From positions 1 through 44,627 of IMG/VR virus record IMGVR_UViG_3300031727_000002: a stretch of 44,627 nt of DNA. One strand, 5' to 3'. The position numbers and the translations under genes are program-made. Positions 9,801 through 17,429 of the stretch are shown piece by piece. This DNA is from a virus. Every line of letters starts with the position of its first letter. Position 1 is the first letter of the stretch. The notes beneath the pieces are model-generated. The model made no database searches. It was given only the letters and a program-made list of their open reading frames with translations, and was not told the DNA's origin.

Positions 9801-12800
9801 GGAGAAGTTCTACCCCAGCATCCGCTTCCGCTGGAACCCGGTCTTCATGGCACAGGAGGCCGCAGAGCCGTTCTTCTGGAACATCCTGCGTGGCGTCAAG
9901 CCCGGCATCACGTGGCGTCTCGAAGACCTTGAGACCCTCGAATCCATGCGAGCGTCTGGTCTCATCAGCGAGTTCGAAGACCAGTACGAGTACTCGACGC
10001 ACATCCTCTTGGGCGCACAAGCGACGCGTGAGATGTTCGGCACGAACACGAAGATTGGTCGGCTCTGGGGCAGCAGCATCGGCGAAGGCCGACGCGTCCA
10101 GTCCTTGGCCGAACTCAAGCGCCTGAACTTCGTGCGTCAGGTCGGCAAGCGCCACGGTGAACTCCTGAAGGAATCCCTCGACGGTATCGACCCCACCATC
10201 TGGAACCTCCTGCGTGACGAGGTCGAGATGAACAAGGGCCGTGCCGCCTCGATGAAGGACATCGCCAACTACTACTGGCTGAACAAGCGGCTCAACATCC
10301 AGAACGACCCGAAGTACCAAGCCTTCCTTGCGGACGCGACCAAGCCCGCTGGGCTTGGCAGGCGAGCGCCCATCCGCGTGGACCCGCTGGCACGGCTGCA
10401 CATGTTCAACGACGCATCGAGCATGCGGATGGCGCTGGACAAGGGCAAGTTCACGGAGACGGAGTTCCGTGAGCGGATGTCGGACCTTGGGGCCGACGCC
10501 GAGTACACCGACCGGGCATGGTTCGTCATCTCCTCCGACCCGCCCGTCAAGTTCTGGGCGTCATACCGTGACGCCGTCCGCGATGCGCTGGGCGTGGACC
10601 CGCGACAGGCCGATGCCATCGTGGCGGAGACGCGGAAGATTCACGTCACACACGCTGCTCGTTTGGGCATGAGCGAGGATGAGTTCCTCGCCACGAGGTA
10701 CGGCGGTCAGGTGCAGTTCGTCACGGCAGCCGGTCGCGTGCCCAAGGGTGCGAAGTTCCAAGCGGCCATGAGCGACGGCACGTTCTATGGCACGACCTTG
10801 CTGCCACGCAGCGATGGACGAATCCTTCGTATCACCGAGCCGCTCGAAGCCGCCTCGACCCCGCCGGAGCGCAGCGTCGTGGCGGACCTCCCGCCCAACC
10901 ATCCCGACAGGGTCGGTGCCACGCCGGGCAAGCGCCGTGAACTCGGCGATGACCGACGCGGACCGTCGCACGTCGTCGGCGACAAGGACTTGGACGACTG
11001 GAAGACGACGGTCGCCAACGTGCTGGGAGACGAGGCGACGCTCGCACTCAAGGACGAGGCCACTGGCGTGCCGTCCGTCTTGCTCTCACTGGCACAGCGC
11101 ATGACGGACAACGAGGTCTACGCCCTCGCCGGCCTTCCTGCCACCGTCGGACGAGAGGCCGCAGAGGATGCGGCCACGCAGCGCATGCTCCGTGCCTTCG
11201 CCGAGATGATGGTGCAGGAAGACATGGACTACTCGTCCGCTATCACCGCATTGATGGGTATGGCCGATACGCTCGTGCGTGTAAGCCCCGGCAGCGTGGC
11301 CCAGCGCTCCGCCGCACGCACGGCGATGGCCGAACTCATGGACTATCTCCCCACTGGCGAGGTGATGTCTTGGCGCACGCAACGTGCCCTGCGTGCGCTG
11401 GTCATCGGAGATGAGGTCATGCCTCACCCTCGCCAGATGCGGGCCTTCGGCTACGTGGACGACATCGCTGGCGACGACCTGATGCACGGTTTGGGCAAGG
11501 CTGGCCGCACCGACCTGACCCCGGCCAACATCGCACGCGAGACCGGCGTGGTGCCACGCGTCACGCGAATCGCAAGCGCTGGTGACGGCAAGGTCGTCAT
11601 GGACTTGCTCGACACCGAGGTCTTCCGCTCCGACCCGGTCCGGGCGATGGGCATGTTCGTCGACGACTTCGTCAGGGGAGATGGGAATCTCAGCGAGACC
11701 GCAAGGGCCAGTGCGCTCAAGGTGCTGCGCATCGCCGACAGCGAAGACCTCACCGACTCGGCCATCATGCGCATGCTCGCCAACGACGCCGAGCAGTGGG
11801 CCGGGCAAGGCTCGCTGTGGCGGTCACGCAGTGGCACAGCCGGTCGCCTCTTCCACGACATGCCGCCTCGTGAGTTGGACGAAGCAGGCCGTCAGGCGCT
11901 GCTCAACGCCAACCCGGACTGGGAGCGTGGCGTGGACATCTTCGACGACACGCACCACGCATACGCCTCGACGCGCTACCGGCAGTGGGCCGATGAACTG
12001 AACGCCGAGGAGTACCTTGGACGCACTGACTGGACGGCCCACGAGGTCGCCATCATCGACGAGGGCCGCTACTCCGAGTACACCCTGAGCGGTGCCACGT
12101 GGGACACAGCGGCGGCGACGCGTAGGAACGCGGCCATCCTCCATGTCGAGATGCGGCCAGACACCCACGCTGCCTTCCCGAACACGAGTGAGACCATCCC
12201 CGAAGAGTTGGGCGGTCACCGTCTGGTCGAGGATGAGTTGGCGACGTGGTGGGCACCGGAACTGGAAGAGACCACCGGCATCACGGTCATCAACAAGCAC
12301 ACGGCCCGTGACACCAACCGGGAGTACATCCTCACCGAAGACGAAGCCTACGACATGGGCATGGGCTTCGAGGCAGGCGACATCATCGCCGATGCCGACG
12401 AGGGCTACCGCACCTCGATGGTGGGCTTGGGCACACCAGAGCAGGCGGAGCGAGCGGTGCTGACGACCGGCGCGACCTTCGGTCGGCGTGAGGTCTCGGC
12501 CATCTCGATGGAGTTGAATCCGGCTCCTGCTGTCGGCAACCGCACGGCGGCTGCCGTCGGGCGTGCGCCCAAGGGCTGGACCCCGACACCGGCCACGGAC
12601 ATCGTGGTCCGTCCGGGCGAGGAGTACGAGGCAGCCTTCGACGCACTCACTGACATGCTCAACGACAGGCTGGGCCAGCGCGACATCGGTCGCGTGGTCT
12701 TCGACAACGGTGACGGTACACTGACCATCCGCCTCATCGAACACGACGCTATCCCCGGCGATACGCCGCTGTCGATGCAGATGGGCACCGACATGATTCG

Positions 12801-14145
12801 TCTCGGTGAGGTGAAGGATGGCTCGGTCAATGTCTTCCGCAGGGAGTCGGACCGTGGCTCCGAAGGATTCTTGGAGGAACTCGATGCCAGAGGAGACACC
12901 ACAGCAGCCGATGCGGTTCGTACTCGCTACCGAGGAGCGGCGCAGGCACAGGCAGACATCTCCTACTCGGAACATACGCCCACGTCCTACGAGGCCAAGC
13001 GGGCTGCCGAAGGCGACAACCCGCCCCAGTTCAGGAACTGGAAGTTCCAAGCCAATCCCAGAGGAGTCCGAGGAGCAGTCGCCGAGGATGCCAGCGGAAG
13101 AGCAGTCCTTCACCTCCTCAGAGGAGCAGGAGTAGACACCATCCTCCACGAGACGTTCCACGTCTTCGTGAAAGACCTTGAGCCGTCCATGGTCACGCAC
13201 CTCCTGACGGAGTACGCCAAGGCCAACGGCCTTGAGGTCAACCGTGTCCTAGCCAAGGGCATGACGCTCAAGGCTGAAGACTGGATGGCGGAGGAGTTCG
13301 TCAAGTACGTCGCACGCGGCGTGGCCCCGGACCCCGTGTCGCAGTCGGCGTACAACGCCTTCGGCAAGATGCTCGAAGGCATGAAACTCGACGACGTGAA
13401 TCCCGAGTTCGCCAGCATCATGGACGACTGGACGAAGGTGACGAACAAGCGCGATGCCGTCTTCCATCCTGACGAGCATCGCATCTTCCAAGCCGCCCGC
13501 ACCTCGATGCAGTTGGCCGAAGACGAAGCCTTCACCACACACTACTTCAAACGTGGTCGCTCCTTCCTTGAGCGCAGCATCAACCATCCCTATCTCGGCC
13601 TCTACCCCGCCTCGTACATGTGGGGCAAAGCCCTGCCGGAACTGGTGCGCTTCCTCGTGGCGAAGCCCTTCGGCGTCAACGCTCCGCTGTGGGGCTTGGC
13701 GCAGGCCATCAACGTGTGGGAGGGAATCTCCCTCCAGTTGAACACCGACACCGACCTCCGCGAGATGGTCGAAGGTGAGCATGCGAAGGAGTTCATCCGC
13801 TTCTTCCAGATGATGCTGCCCGGCAGCCCGGTCGACATCCCGGTCCAAGCCCCGGCGTGGATGCGCAACAGCATCCGCACCATCGCCGACATGAAGGGCA
13901 GGCAGGAAGCAGGGCTGGAAGTCCAGCCGCCTGATGTCATCGACAACCTAGCGCGCTCCGGTTCGTACTCGATGAACCCACTGACGTGGATTGAGACCAT
14001 GACCGGCGTGGGCGAAGAGGTGCGTCAGGGTATCGCCAACGCGCCCGACATCTTCCTCGACCTTCAGAACGACCCAGTGAATGTGCAGGGCGTAGAAGGT
14101 ATGTGGTCGAACGACGACTTGGTGTCACTCACCAACGGTGGCTAG
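6859..14145 (+). CDS. Giant virion protein with a C-terminal zincin-like metallopeptidase motif
   Basis: At 2428 aa this is the largest gene in the window, lying between portal and scaffold. Most of the protein is unrecognised. A segment FLDPANLSMG (about 331-340) followed by a Gly/Ala-rich helix resembles membrane-active stretches of injected virion proteins. Coiled-coil-like Lys/Ala/Glu segments occur near 650-690. A clear HExxH motif (HETFH, His2097 to His2101) is followed by WMAEEF (Trp2142, Glu2145/Glu2146), the spacing and context of a zincin metallopeptidase in large polyvalent phage proteins; the preceding GRAVLHLLRGAGVDTIL also fits that family. Inference: a multidomain protein carried in the capsid and delivered with DNA. 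Part of the coding region around 12880-13135 has unusual AGA/GAG-rich codon use. Confidence 0.75.
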   Translation: MGMFDGSGFTRTEPFGFNITDPVASKGAMSPLPWGNSVTASPTSRPRSSTRFYTGSSQASTGPAGLPEDVSEGIGRTNVNLFGGLRQPFEEQPDWRTERPDIRAATEAVQGVIGPEWGPVRTIGEALANGVNFLSDLTGAVPMPNWESYAKQQLKDIYARTDDGEFRDEVEGLYNQMTNDPHFAAERFNDFFTQYQFEISRALEIDPLTTPLAKTATSLQDRLFQGLQTIGLPANYVERLYVEHGMPTRWFGEDILGIEGFAEGTVFGAERNLDEEVLSVSKESLPDHIRGIRERYERGEITRDELNSLLVIEGVGYSNDGGHSMLLNMFLDPANLSMGMGLIAGVGAKAGRTGAVAISRLLARELGPDIFEEVVRKTEQEFIKNFTKRGRPPTPAEVKNAGLDAVERARIIQRDYPDIAERAIAELPARQRAMYKMGPTIRHSAMIAKNILDPVDALLNRGAHTDVIAAYSAAQSVEGITFSYGIENTNALRSLFEATGNGEFFSTLLGRAGANIEAALHRETTIRSAITNGAAPPAHYNPNDAFKAMSEAGTSRLAIEAEGLMDRVMTQFLPSGKVGAKAREEVMETVRAVSRARLIKLLGADHADEITRFIKKADEKALAQVEHIYFMDLIEQTAKAKKATLKSIDEELAKAQAKLATVTGKKSVKRWENRIKKLQAQREQATRYTLIGPRELTNRRAKTLLSQIRKKDVTAVRSSLDRFDKVYDNFSGRGLSDTELLQEMELWLVDVIDSGALVSEIDPSKLTAPMRKIINDEKGFSSRLHGGDKDAGYTIGMSPEESQLWRASYNTKGELTAINPWVDHLTESAADWTAGRFSQARVYLLRPIRGQKLLEEARRNFHRIASDAGLSRMEGQALFSAIRGEANRIGVMPRGLSNADLWRVANGVKMDPNVRNALGERGIAAMVAKAFEGQMHTVGVANKLSGKMKMLGRTVPEAGEEAGMGIPLLSGQPGEFISLMAEKFYPSIRFRWNPVFMAQEAAEPFFWNILRGVKPGITWRLEDLETLESMRASGLISEFEDQYEYSTHILLGAQATREMFGTNTKIGRLWGSSIGEGRRVQSLAELKRLNFVRQVGKRHGELLKESLDGIDPTIWNLLRDEVEMNKGRAASMKDIANYYWLNKRLNIQNDPKYQAFLADATKPAGLGRRAPIRVDPLARLHMFNDASSMRMALDKGKFTETEFRERMSDLGADAEYTDRAWFVISSDPPVKFWASYRDAVRDALGVDPRQADAIVAETRKIHVTHAARLGMSEDEFLATRYGGQVQFVTAAGRVPKGAKFQAAMSDGTFYGTTLLPRSDGRILRITEPLEAASTPPERSVVADLPPNHPDRVGATPGKRRELGDDRRGPSHVVGDKDLDDWKTTVANVLGDEATLALKDEATGVPSVLLSLAQRMTDNEVYALAGLPATVGREAAEDAATQRMLRAFAEMMVQEDMDYSSAITALMGMADTLVRVSPGSVAQRSAARTAMAELMDYLPTGEVMSWRTQRALRALVIGDEVMPHPRQMRAFGYVDDIAGDDLMHGLGKAGRTDLTPANIARETGVVPRVTRIASAGDGKVVMDLLDTEVFRSDPVRAMGMFVDDFVRGDGNLSETARASALKVLRIADSEDLTDSAIMRMLANDAEQWAGQGSLWRSRSGTAGRLFHDMPPRELDEAGRQALLNANPDWERGVDIFDDTHHAYASTRYRQWADELNAEEYLGRTDWTAHEVAIIDEGRYSEYTLSGATWDTAAATRRNAAILHVEMRPDTHAAFPNTSETIPEELGGHRLVEDELATWWAPELEETTGITVINKHTARDTNREYILTEDEAYDMGMGFEAGDIIADADEGYRTSMVGLGTPEQAERAVLTTGATFGRREVSAISMELNPAPAVGNRTAAAVGRAPKGWTPTPATDIVVRPGEEYEAAFDALTDMLNDRLGQRDIGRVVFDNGDGTLTIRLIEHDAIPGDTPLSMQMGTDMIRLGEVKDGSVNVFRRESDRGSEGFLEELDARGDTTAADAVRTRYRGAAQAQADISYSEHTPTSYEAKRAAEGDNPPQFRNWKFQANPRGVRGAVAEDASGRAVLHLLRGAGVDTILHETFHVFVKDLEPSMVTHLLTEYAKANGLEVNRVLAKGMTLKAEDWMAEEFVKYVARGVAPDPVSQSAYNAFGKMLEGMKLDDVNPEFASIMDDWTKVTNKRDAVFHPDEHRIFQAARTSMQLAEDEAFTTHYFKRGRSFLERSINHPYLGLYPASYMWGKALPELVRFLVAKPFGVNAPLWGLAQAINVWEGISLQLNTDTDLREMVEGEHAKEFIRFFQMMLPGSPVDIPVQAPAWMRNSIRTIADMKGRQEAGLEVQPPDVIDNLARSGSYSMNPLTWIETMTGVGEEVRQGIANAPDIFLDLQNDPVNVQGVEGMWSNDDLVSLTNGG

Positions 14146-14153
14146 AATCCGTG

Positions 14154-14183
14154 TTGCCATCACTTGATGGCAAAGCGTATAGT
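14154..14183 (+). promoter_or_regulatory. Candidate capsid-operon promoter overlapping a hairpin
   Basis: TTGCCA (14154-14159) is separated by 18 bases from TATAGT (14178-14183), a reasonable sigma-70-type pair. TTGCCATC-ACTT-GATGGCAA (14154-14173), an 8-bp perfect inverted repeat with a 4-base loop, covers the -35 and half the spacer. It lies in the only gap between the giant gene and the scaffold gene. The predicted transcription start would fall only a few bases before the GTG at 14195, giving a nearly leaderless message. The hairpin could instead be a weak terminator or processing site for the upstream mRNA. Confidence 0.45.
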
Positions 14184-14194
14184 GAGGGCAAGCA

Positions 14195-14824
14195 GTGGCA
14201 GACTCCACACCGCAGACCGGTCAGGGCGAAGCGACTCCTCCGGCAGATACCAGCGAGCAGGCCGAAAGCCAGAGCGCTGAGTCGCAGGAAGTTGCACCAA
14301 GCCGAGACGACCGCTCCCCGGAGGAAATCGAAGCCTACTGGAAGAAGCGTCAGAGTCAGGAAGCCAGTGCCTTCTCCGCGAAGGAGCAGGCGTTGCGTCA
14401 GCAGATTGCTGACCTAACGTCACAGGTCAAGACCCGAGAGGTCGAATCGGCCAAGAAGGACGCTGCCGACCAGACAGAAGTCGAACGACTGCGCCAGATG
14501 AACCAGACGCTCCAAGAGCAGATGGAACAGATGCAGCGGCAGACGGTCGCAGAGACGCGCAAGGCGAAGTACCCAAGCGCCGCAGAGAACCTTGACGACA
14601 CCATCCTCGTCTCGATGGATGAAGCCAACTTGGCTGCACTCAACGAGAAGTTGAAGGTGAACATCTCGGGCGGCACGCAGACCAACCAACGAATCGACGC
14701 GAACCAGCCAGCGCGTACACCGCCCGGTGGGAGCAAGCCCTCGTCCGAGAAGACGGCGGCTGAACTCAAGGCGGACTTGGAAGCACTCGGCCCGGCCTTC
14801 GCGGAGTCTCTGAAGGGGAGATAA
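14195..14824 (+). CDS. Capsid scaffolding protein
   Basis: A 209-aa protein immediately upstream of the major capsid gene (3-base gap). It has an acidic, low-complexity N-terminus rich in Gln, Glu and Ser, then a long predicted coiled coil (about 60-130: heptad-like runs such as LRQQIADL and LRQMNQTLQEQMEQMQRQ), and a C-terminal helical tail. Length, composition and position are those of phage scaffolding proteins, which guide assembly of the prohead shell and are then removed. The start is GTG at 14195. There is no sign of a protease domain, so scaffold removal may rely on exit or on the metallopeptidase motif of the preceding giant protein (speculative). Confidence 0.85.
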   Translation: MADSTPQTGQGEATPPADTSEQAESQSAESQEVAPSRDDRSPEEIEAYWKKRQSQEASAFSAKEQALRQQIADLTSQVKTREVESAKKDAADQTEVERLRQMNQTLQEQMEQMQRQTVAETRKAKYPSAAENLDDTILVSMDEANLAALNEKLKVNISGGTQTNQRIDANQPARTPPGGSKPSSEKTAAELKADLEALGPAFAESLKGR

Positions 14825-14827
14825 CCG

Positions 14828-15829
14828 GTGGCAACAACCACTACCTCAACGACCAACTTCGACCAGACGGTCGTCGCGCTAGTCCTGCGGACGATTCTCG
14901 ACAATCTCCGCAAGCGCACGCACTGGCTGGAAGAGGGTGCGTGGCAGAAGGCCCGCATCATCCCCGGCACCAACCTCCTGCGCTACGTCTCGTACGGCGA
15001 CCTGTCGTCTGACCTTCAGGGTCTGACGGAGGGCGACAACGAGGCCACCCTCGCGCTGGAAGAGGCGCTGACCATCGGATACGACCAGTTCGCCTGCACC
15101 CAGTACGGGCGGCTCGTCGGCATCTCCGACATCGCACTCGTCGAGAACCCGCACGAACTCATGTCCGTCGCCGCCGAGCGCGTGGCGTGGAACGCTCTGG
15201 AGACGCTGGACCGCAGCGTCGGTGACACCATCATGGCCGACAGCGGCCTCGACTCCTACCCCAGCACGTTCACCGCACGCAATCAGGTGACGCAGGCCAG
15301 CGGCTCCTACATGTCGGCTGCGCTGGTGCGCGCCGCCGTGACGGAACTGCGGGCCAAGAACGTGCCCACCTTCCCTGACGGGTACTACCACGGCATCATC
15401 CATCCCTACGCTGCGCACGACCTCATGGCCGAGGCCGCGACCGTGACCGGCGCGTGGATTGATGTCCGCCGCTACGGTGGCCCCGACGCGGAAGACCTCC
15501 TCCGTGGTGAGGTCGGTCGAATCCATGGTGTCCGCTTCATGGAGAGCAACCAGTCCACGTACCTTGGTACTGGCGGTGCCTCTTCGGCGAACATCTTCGG
15601 CACACTCATCTACGGCCCGGACTACTTCGTCTTCGGTGACGAGCAGTCCACCGAGGCGTACGTCGTTCGCCCCGGCGGTGACCACTACGACCCGCTCGCT
15701 CAGAAGGCCCTCGTCGGCTGGAAGGGCATGTGGGGCGCTCAGGTCATCATCGACAACGACGCCGACGGTACGCAGGGTCCGCGTGCTGTGAACCTCGTCT
15801 CGACCACGTCCTTCGCGCAGGCGGGCTAA
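14828..15829 (+). CDS. Major capsid protein, N4-gp56 family
   Basis: A 333-aa shell protein. The overall pattern matches the N4-gp56 major capsid family with an HK97-like fold: N-terminal LRTILDNLRKRTHWLEEGAWQ, an LTEGDNEATLALEEALTIGYDQFACTQYGR-like E-loop region (split here: LTEGDN near 60, YGRLVGISD near 95), the conserved IIHPYAAHDLM segment near 194-204, and GEVGRIHGVRFMES near 234-247. It is GTG-started, follows the scaffold by 3 bases, and is followed by a strong hairpin at 15845-15875, the expected arrangement for a highly expressed capsid gene. No immunoglobulin-like extra domain is present. Confidence 0.93.
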   Translation: MATTTTSTTNFDQTVVALVLRTILDNLRKRTHWLEEGAWQKARIIPGTNLLRYVSYGDLSSDLQGLTEGDNEATLALEEALTIGYDQFACTQYGRLVGISDIALVENPHELMSVAAERVAWNALETLDRSVGDTIMADSGLDSYPSTFTARNQVTQASGSYMSAALVRAAVTELRAKNVPTFPDGYYHGIIHPYAAHDLMAEAATVTGAWIDVRRYGGPDAEDLLRGEVGRIHGVRFMESNQSTYLGTGGASSANIFGTLIYGPDYFVFGDEQSTEAYVVRPGGDHYDPLAQKALVGWKGMWGAQVIIDNDADGTQGPRAVNLVSTTSFAQAG

Positions 15830-15844
15830 CCGCTACGCTTGTGA

Positions 15845-15875
15845 GGTGAGGGGAAGCCCCAGTCTTCCCCTCACC
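15845..15875 (+). terminator. Strong hairpin after the major capsid gene
   Basis: GGTGAGGGGAAG (15845-15856) and CTTCCCCTCACC (15864-15875) form a perfect 12-bp stem with a 7-base loop, 15 bases after the capsid stop codon. There is no U-tract on the 3' side, so it may act as a partial terminator or an mRNA-stabilising 3' end that raises capsid mRNA above the downstream tail genes. A perfect AAGGAGG ribosome site (15880-15886) follows for the next gene. Confidence 0.75.
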
Positions 15876-15891
15876 GACGAAGGAGGTCATC

Positions 15892-16527
15892 GTGGCTTAT
15901 ACACCGCCGACTCTCGTTGACCTCCGTGGCCGTGTGGCCCGAGACCTTCGAGACCCGCAACTGCTGACCTTTGCGACGGCAGACATCGACGACTTCATCA
16001 ACTTCGGCATCGCCGAAGTGAATCGCGTCTACCCGCTTGAGGGCATCGAGGAAGTCGACATCGAAGACGTGACCATCACCGAGTACGCCACGCTGCTCAC
16101 CAGCGTGTGGCGTGTCGAGGTGTGGCGCAACGGTGAGTTCAACATGCGGCTGACGCCCAACGACGCCGACTCGTCTCGTGGCGGCTGGGAAATCTGGAAC
16201 GGCAACCTCTCCTTCCCCTCACTCAAGAACTACCTGAACGCCGACACCGACATCATCCGGCTGTGGGGCTACCGCGAGCGTGACACGCTCACTGCTGAAG
16301 ACGACGTGCTGGAATCCGACATCGACGCTGAACTCGGTGTTCGAACCTACGCCGCACAGCAGGGCTACAGCCGCCTCATCAGCGACCGCTCGCTCTTCCA
16401 GCAGTGGCAGACGCAGAGCAACAACAGCGACGTAAGCCCGACGCAGTTGAACGGCATGTACGCGATGCGTGTCGGGGAGTGGGACACGCTGCGTAACCGC
16501 ATCCGCCGCATCCGCCGGGTGGCCTGA
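15892..16527 (+). CDS. Head-tail adaptor / connector protein
   Basis: A 211-aa protein directly after the capsid gene and its hairpin. It begins with GTG six bases downstream of AAGGAGG, the best ribosome-binding site in the window. The N-terminal segment LVDLRGRVARDLRDPQLLTFATADIDDFINFGIAEVNRVYP is the helical pattern typical of gp6-like head-tail adaptors; the middle is beta-rich and the C-terminus ends in a basic run (RNRIRRIRRVA). Adaptors dock beneath the portal. The functional call is from position and fold pattern, not a recognised motif. Confidence 0.65.
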   Translation: MAYTPPTLVDLRGRVARDLRDPQLLTFATADIDDFINFGIAEVNRVYPLEGIEEVDIEDVTITEYATLLTSVWRVEVWRNGEFNMRLTPNDADSSRGGWEIWNGNLSFPSLKNYLNADTDIIRLWGYRERDTLTAEDDVLESDIDAELGVRTYAAQQGYSRLISDRSLFQQWQTQSNNSDVSPTQLNGMYAMRVGEWDTLRNRIRRIRRVA

Positions 16528-17426
16528 TGGACCCGGTACGGCCTGTCGCCTACCGCAACTTGCAACTCAACGACGCCAGCATCGGCGGCACGGGTGAGCG
16601 CATCGCGGGTATCGCGGTCGAGCGCATCGCATACGGCGGCGTGAACGCCTACGCCTACACCGAGAAGCGGAGCAACAGCGATGGATTCGACGCTGGTGAA
16701 GTCTTCCTCGGCAAGCGTGAAATCGACCTCACAGGGACCATCTACGGCCAGAGCCGAGCAGACCTCTTCGACCGCAAGATGCGACTGGTTGCTGCATTCA
16801 CGCCGACGCTTGCTTACGCAACGTCTCCTATCGACTACGGGTATCTGCCGCTCACGTTCGAAGAGCCGACGCTGAACACGGACGACTGGCCGAACGGCTA
16901 CATCCCTCTGATGATGCGGGTGAGAGCAAGGTCGACGCCGGAGTTCCAAATCGTGCGCGATGCCGTGGGCGGGGAAGACGCTCGCGGGCTTGCCATCCCG
17001 TGGTCGGTGTCGCTTGAGGCGAAAGACCCGCGCATCTACTGCCAGCAGGCACAGCAGTTCTACTTCAGTGCGTCGCCCTCTCCCATCGACTTGCCGAATC
17101 GCGGCCTGTACGGCACGCCCTTCCGCATCGAGTGGCCCAGCAACGGCACGGTGGAGGAGAAACTCTCGCTCATCGGCTTGGGTTCGTCCATGACTCTGAC
17201 CATCCCGGCTTCAGCCACCCCTCGAACGCTGTACTACGACGGTGTCGAGAAGTACGTGACGCTGGAGCAGTCTGGCTTGGAGTCACTACGCATGGACTTG
17301 CTGACCTTCGCCAATGACACCACGCACCCGGAAGTACCGCCCGGCGGAGATGACCTCTCTTGGTCGCACACTGGTGGGAGCATCAGTTCGGAGGCCCGAC
17401 TCATCTACTGGGAGGCATGGGCATAG
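16527..17426 (+). CDS. Distal-tail (Dit)-like protein
   Basis: A 299-aa protein overlapping the adaptor stop by one base (TGATG). The N-terminal half (ITY/TGTIYGQSRADLFDRKMRLVAAF pattern near 70-95, then a proline-containing WPNGYIPL...VRARSTPEF segment) and the C-terminal galectin-like beta-rich half (about 170-299) resemble siphovirus distal tail proteins that form the hub ring joining tail and fibres. Dit would normally follow tail-tube and tape-measure genes, but here it directly follows the adaptor. It may serve as an adaptor ring for fibres on a short tail. Moderately sure of the fold, less of the role. Confidence 0.6.
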   Translation: MDPVRPVAYRNLQLNDASIGGTGERIAGIAVERIAYGGVNAYAYTEKRSNSDGFDAGEVFLGKREIDLTGTIYGQSRADLFDRKMRLVAAFTPTLAYATSPIDYGYLPLTFEEPTLNTDDWPNGYIPLMMRVRARSTPEFQIVRDAVGGEDARGLAIPWSVSLEAKDPRIYCQQAQQFYFSASPSPIDLPNRGLYGTPFRIEWPSNGTVEEKLSLIGLGSSMTLTIPASATPRTLYYDGVEKYVTLEQSGLESLRMDLLTFANDTTHPEVPPGGDDLSWSHTGGSISSEARLIYWEAWA

Positions 17427-17429
17427 CCA

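Noticed and set aside
6859-14145. N4-type virion RNA polymerase in the giant protein
   Set aside because: Size and position invited this, but no polymerase motif was found; only the zincin motif is supported.
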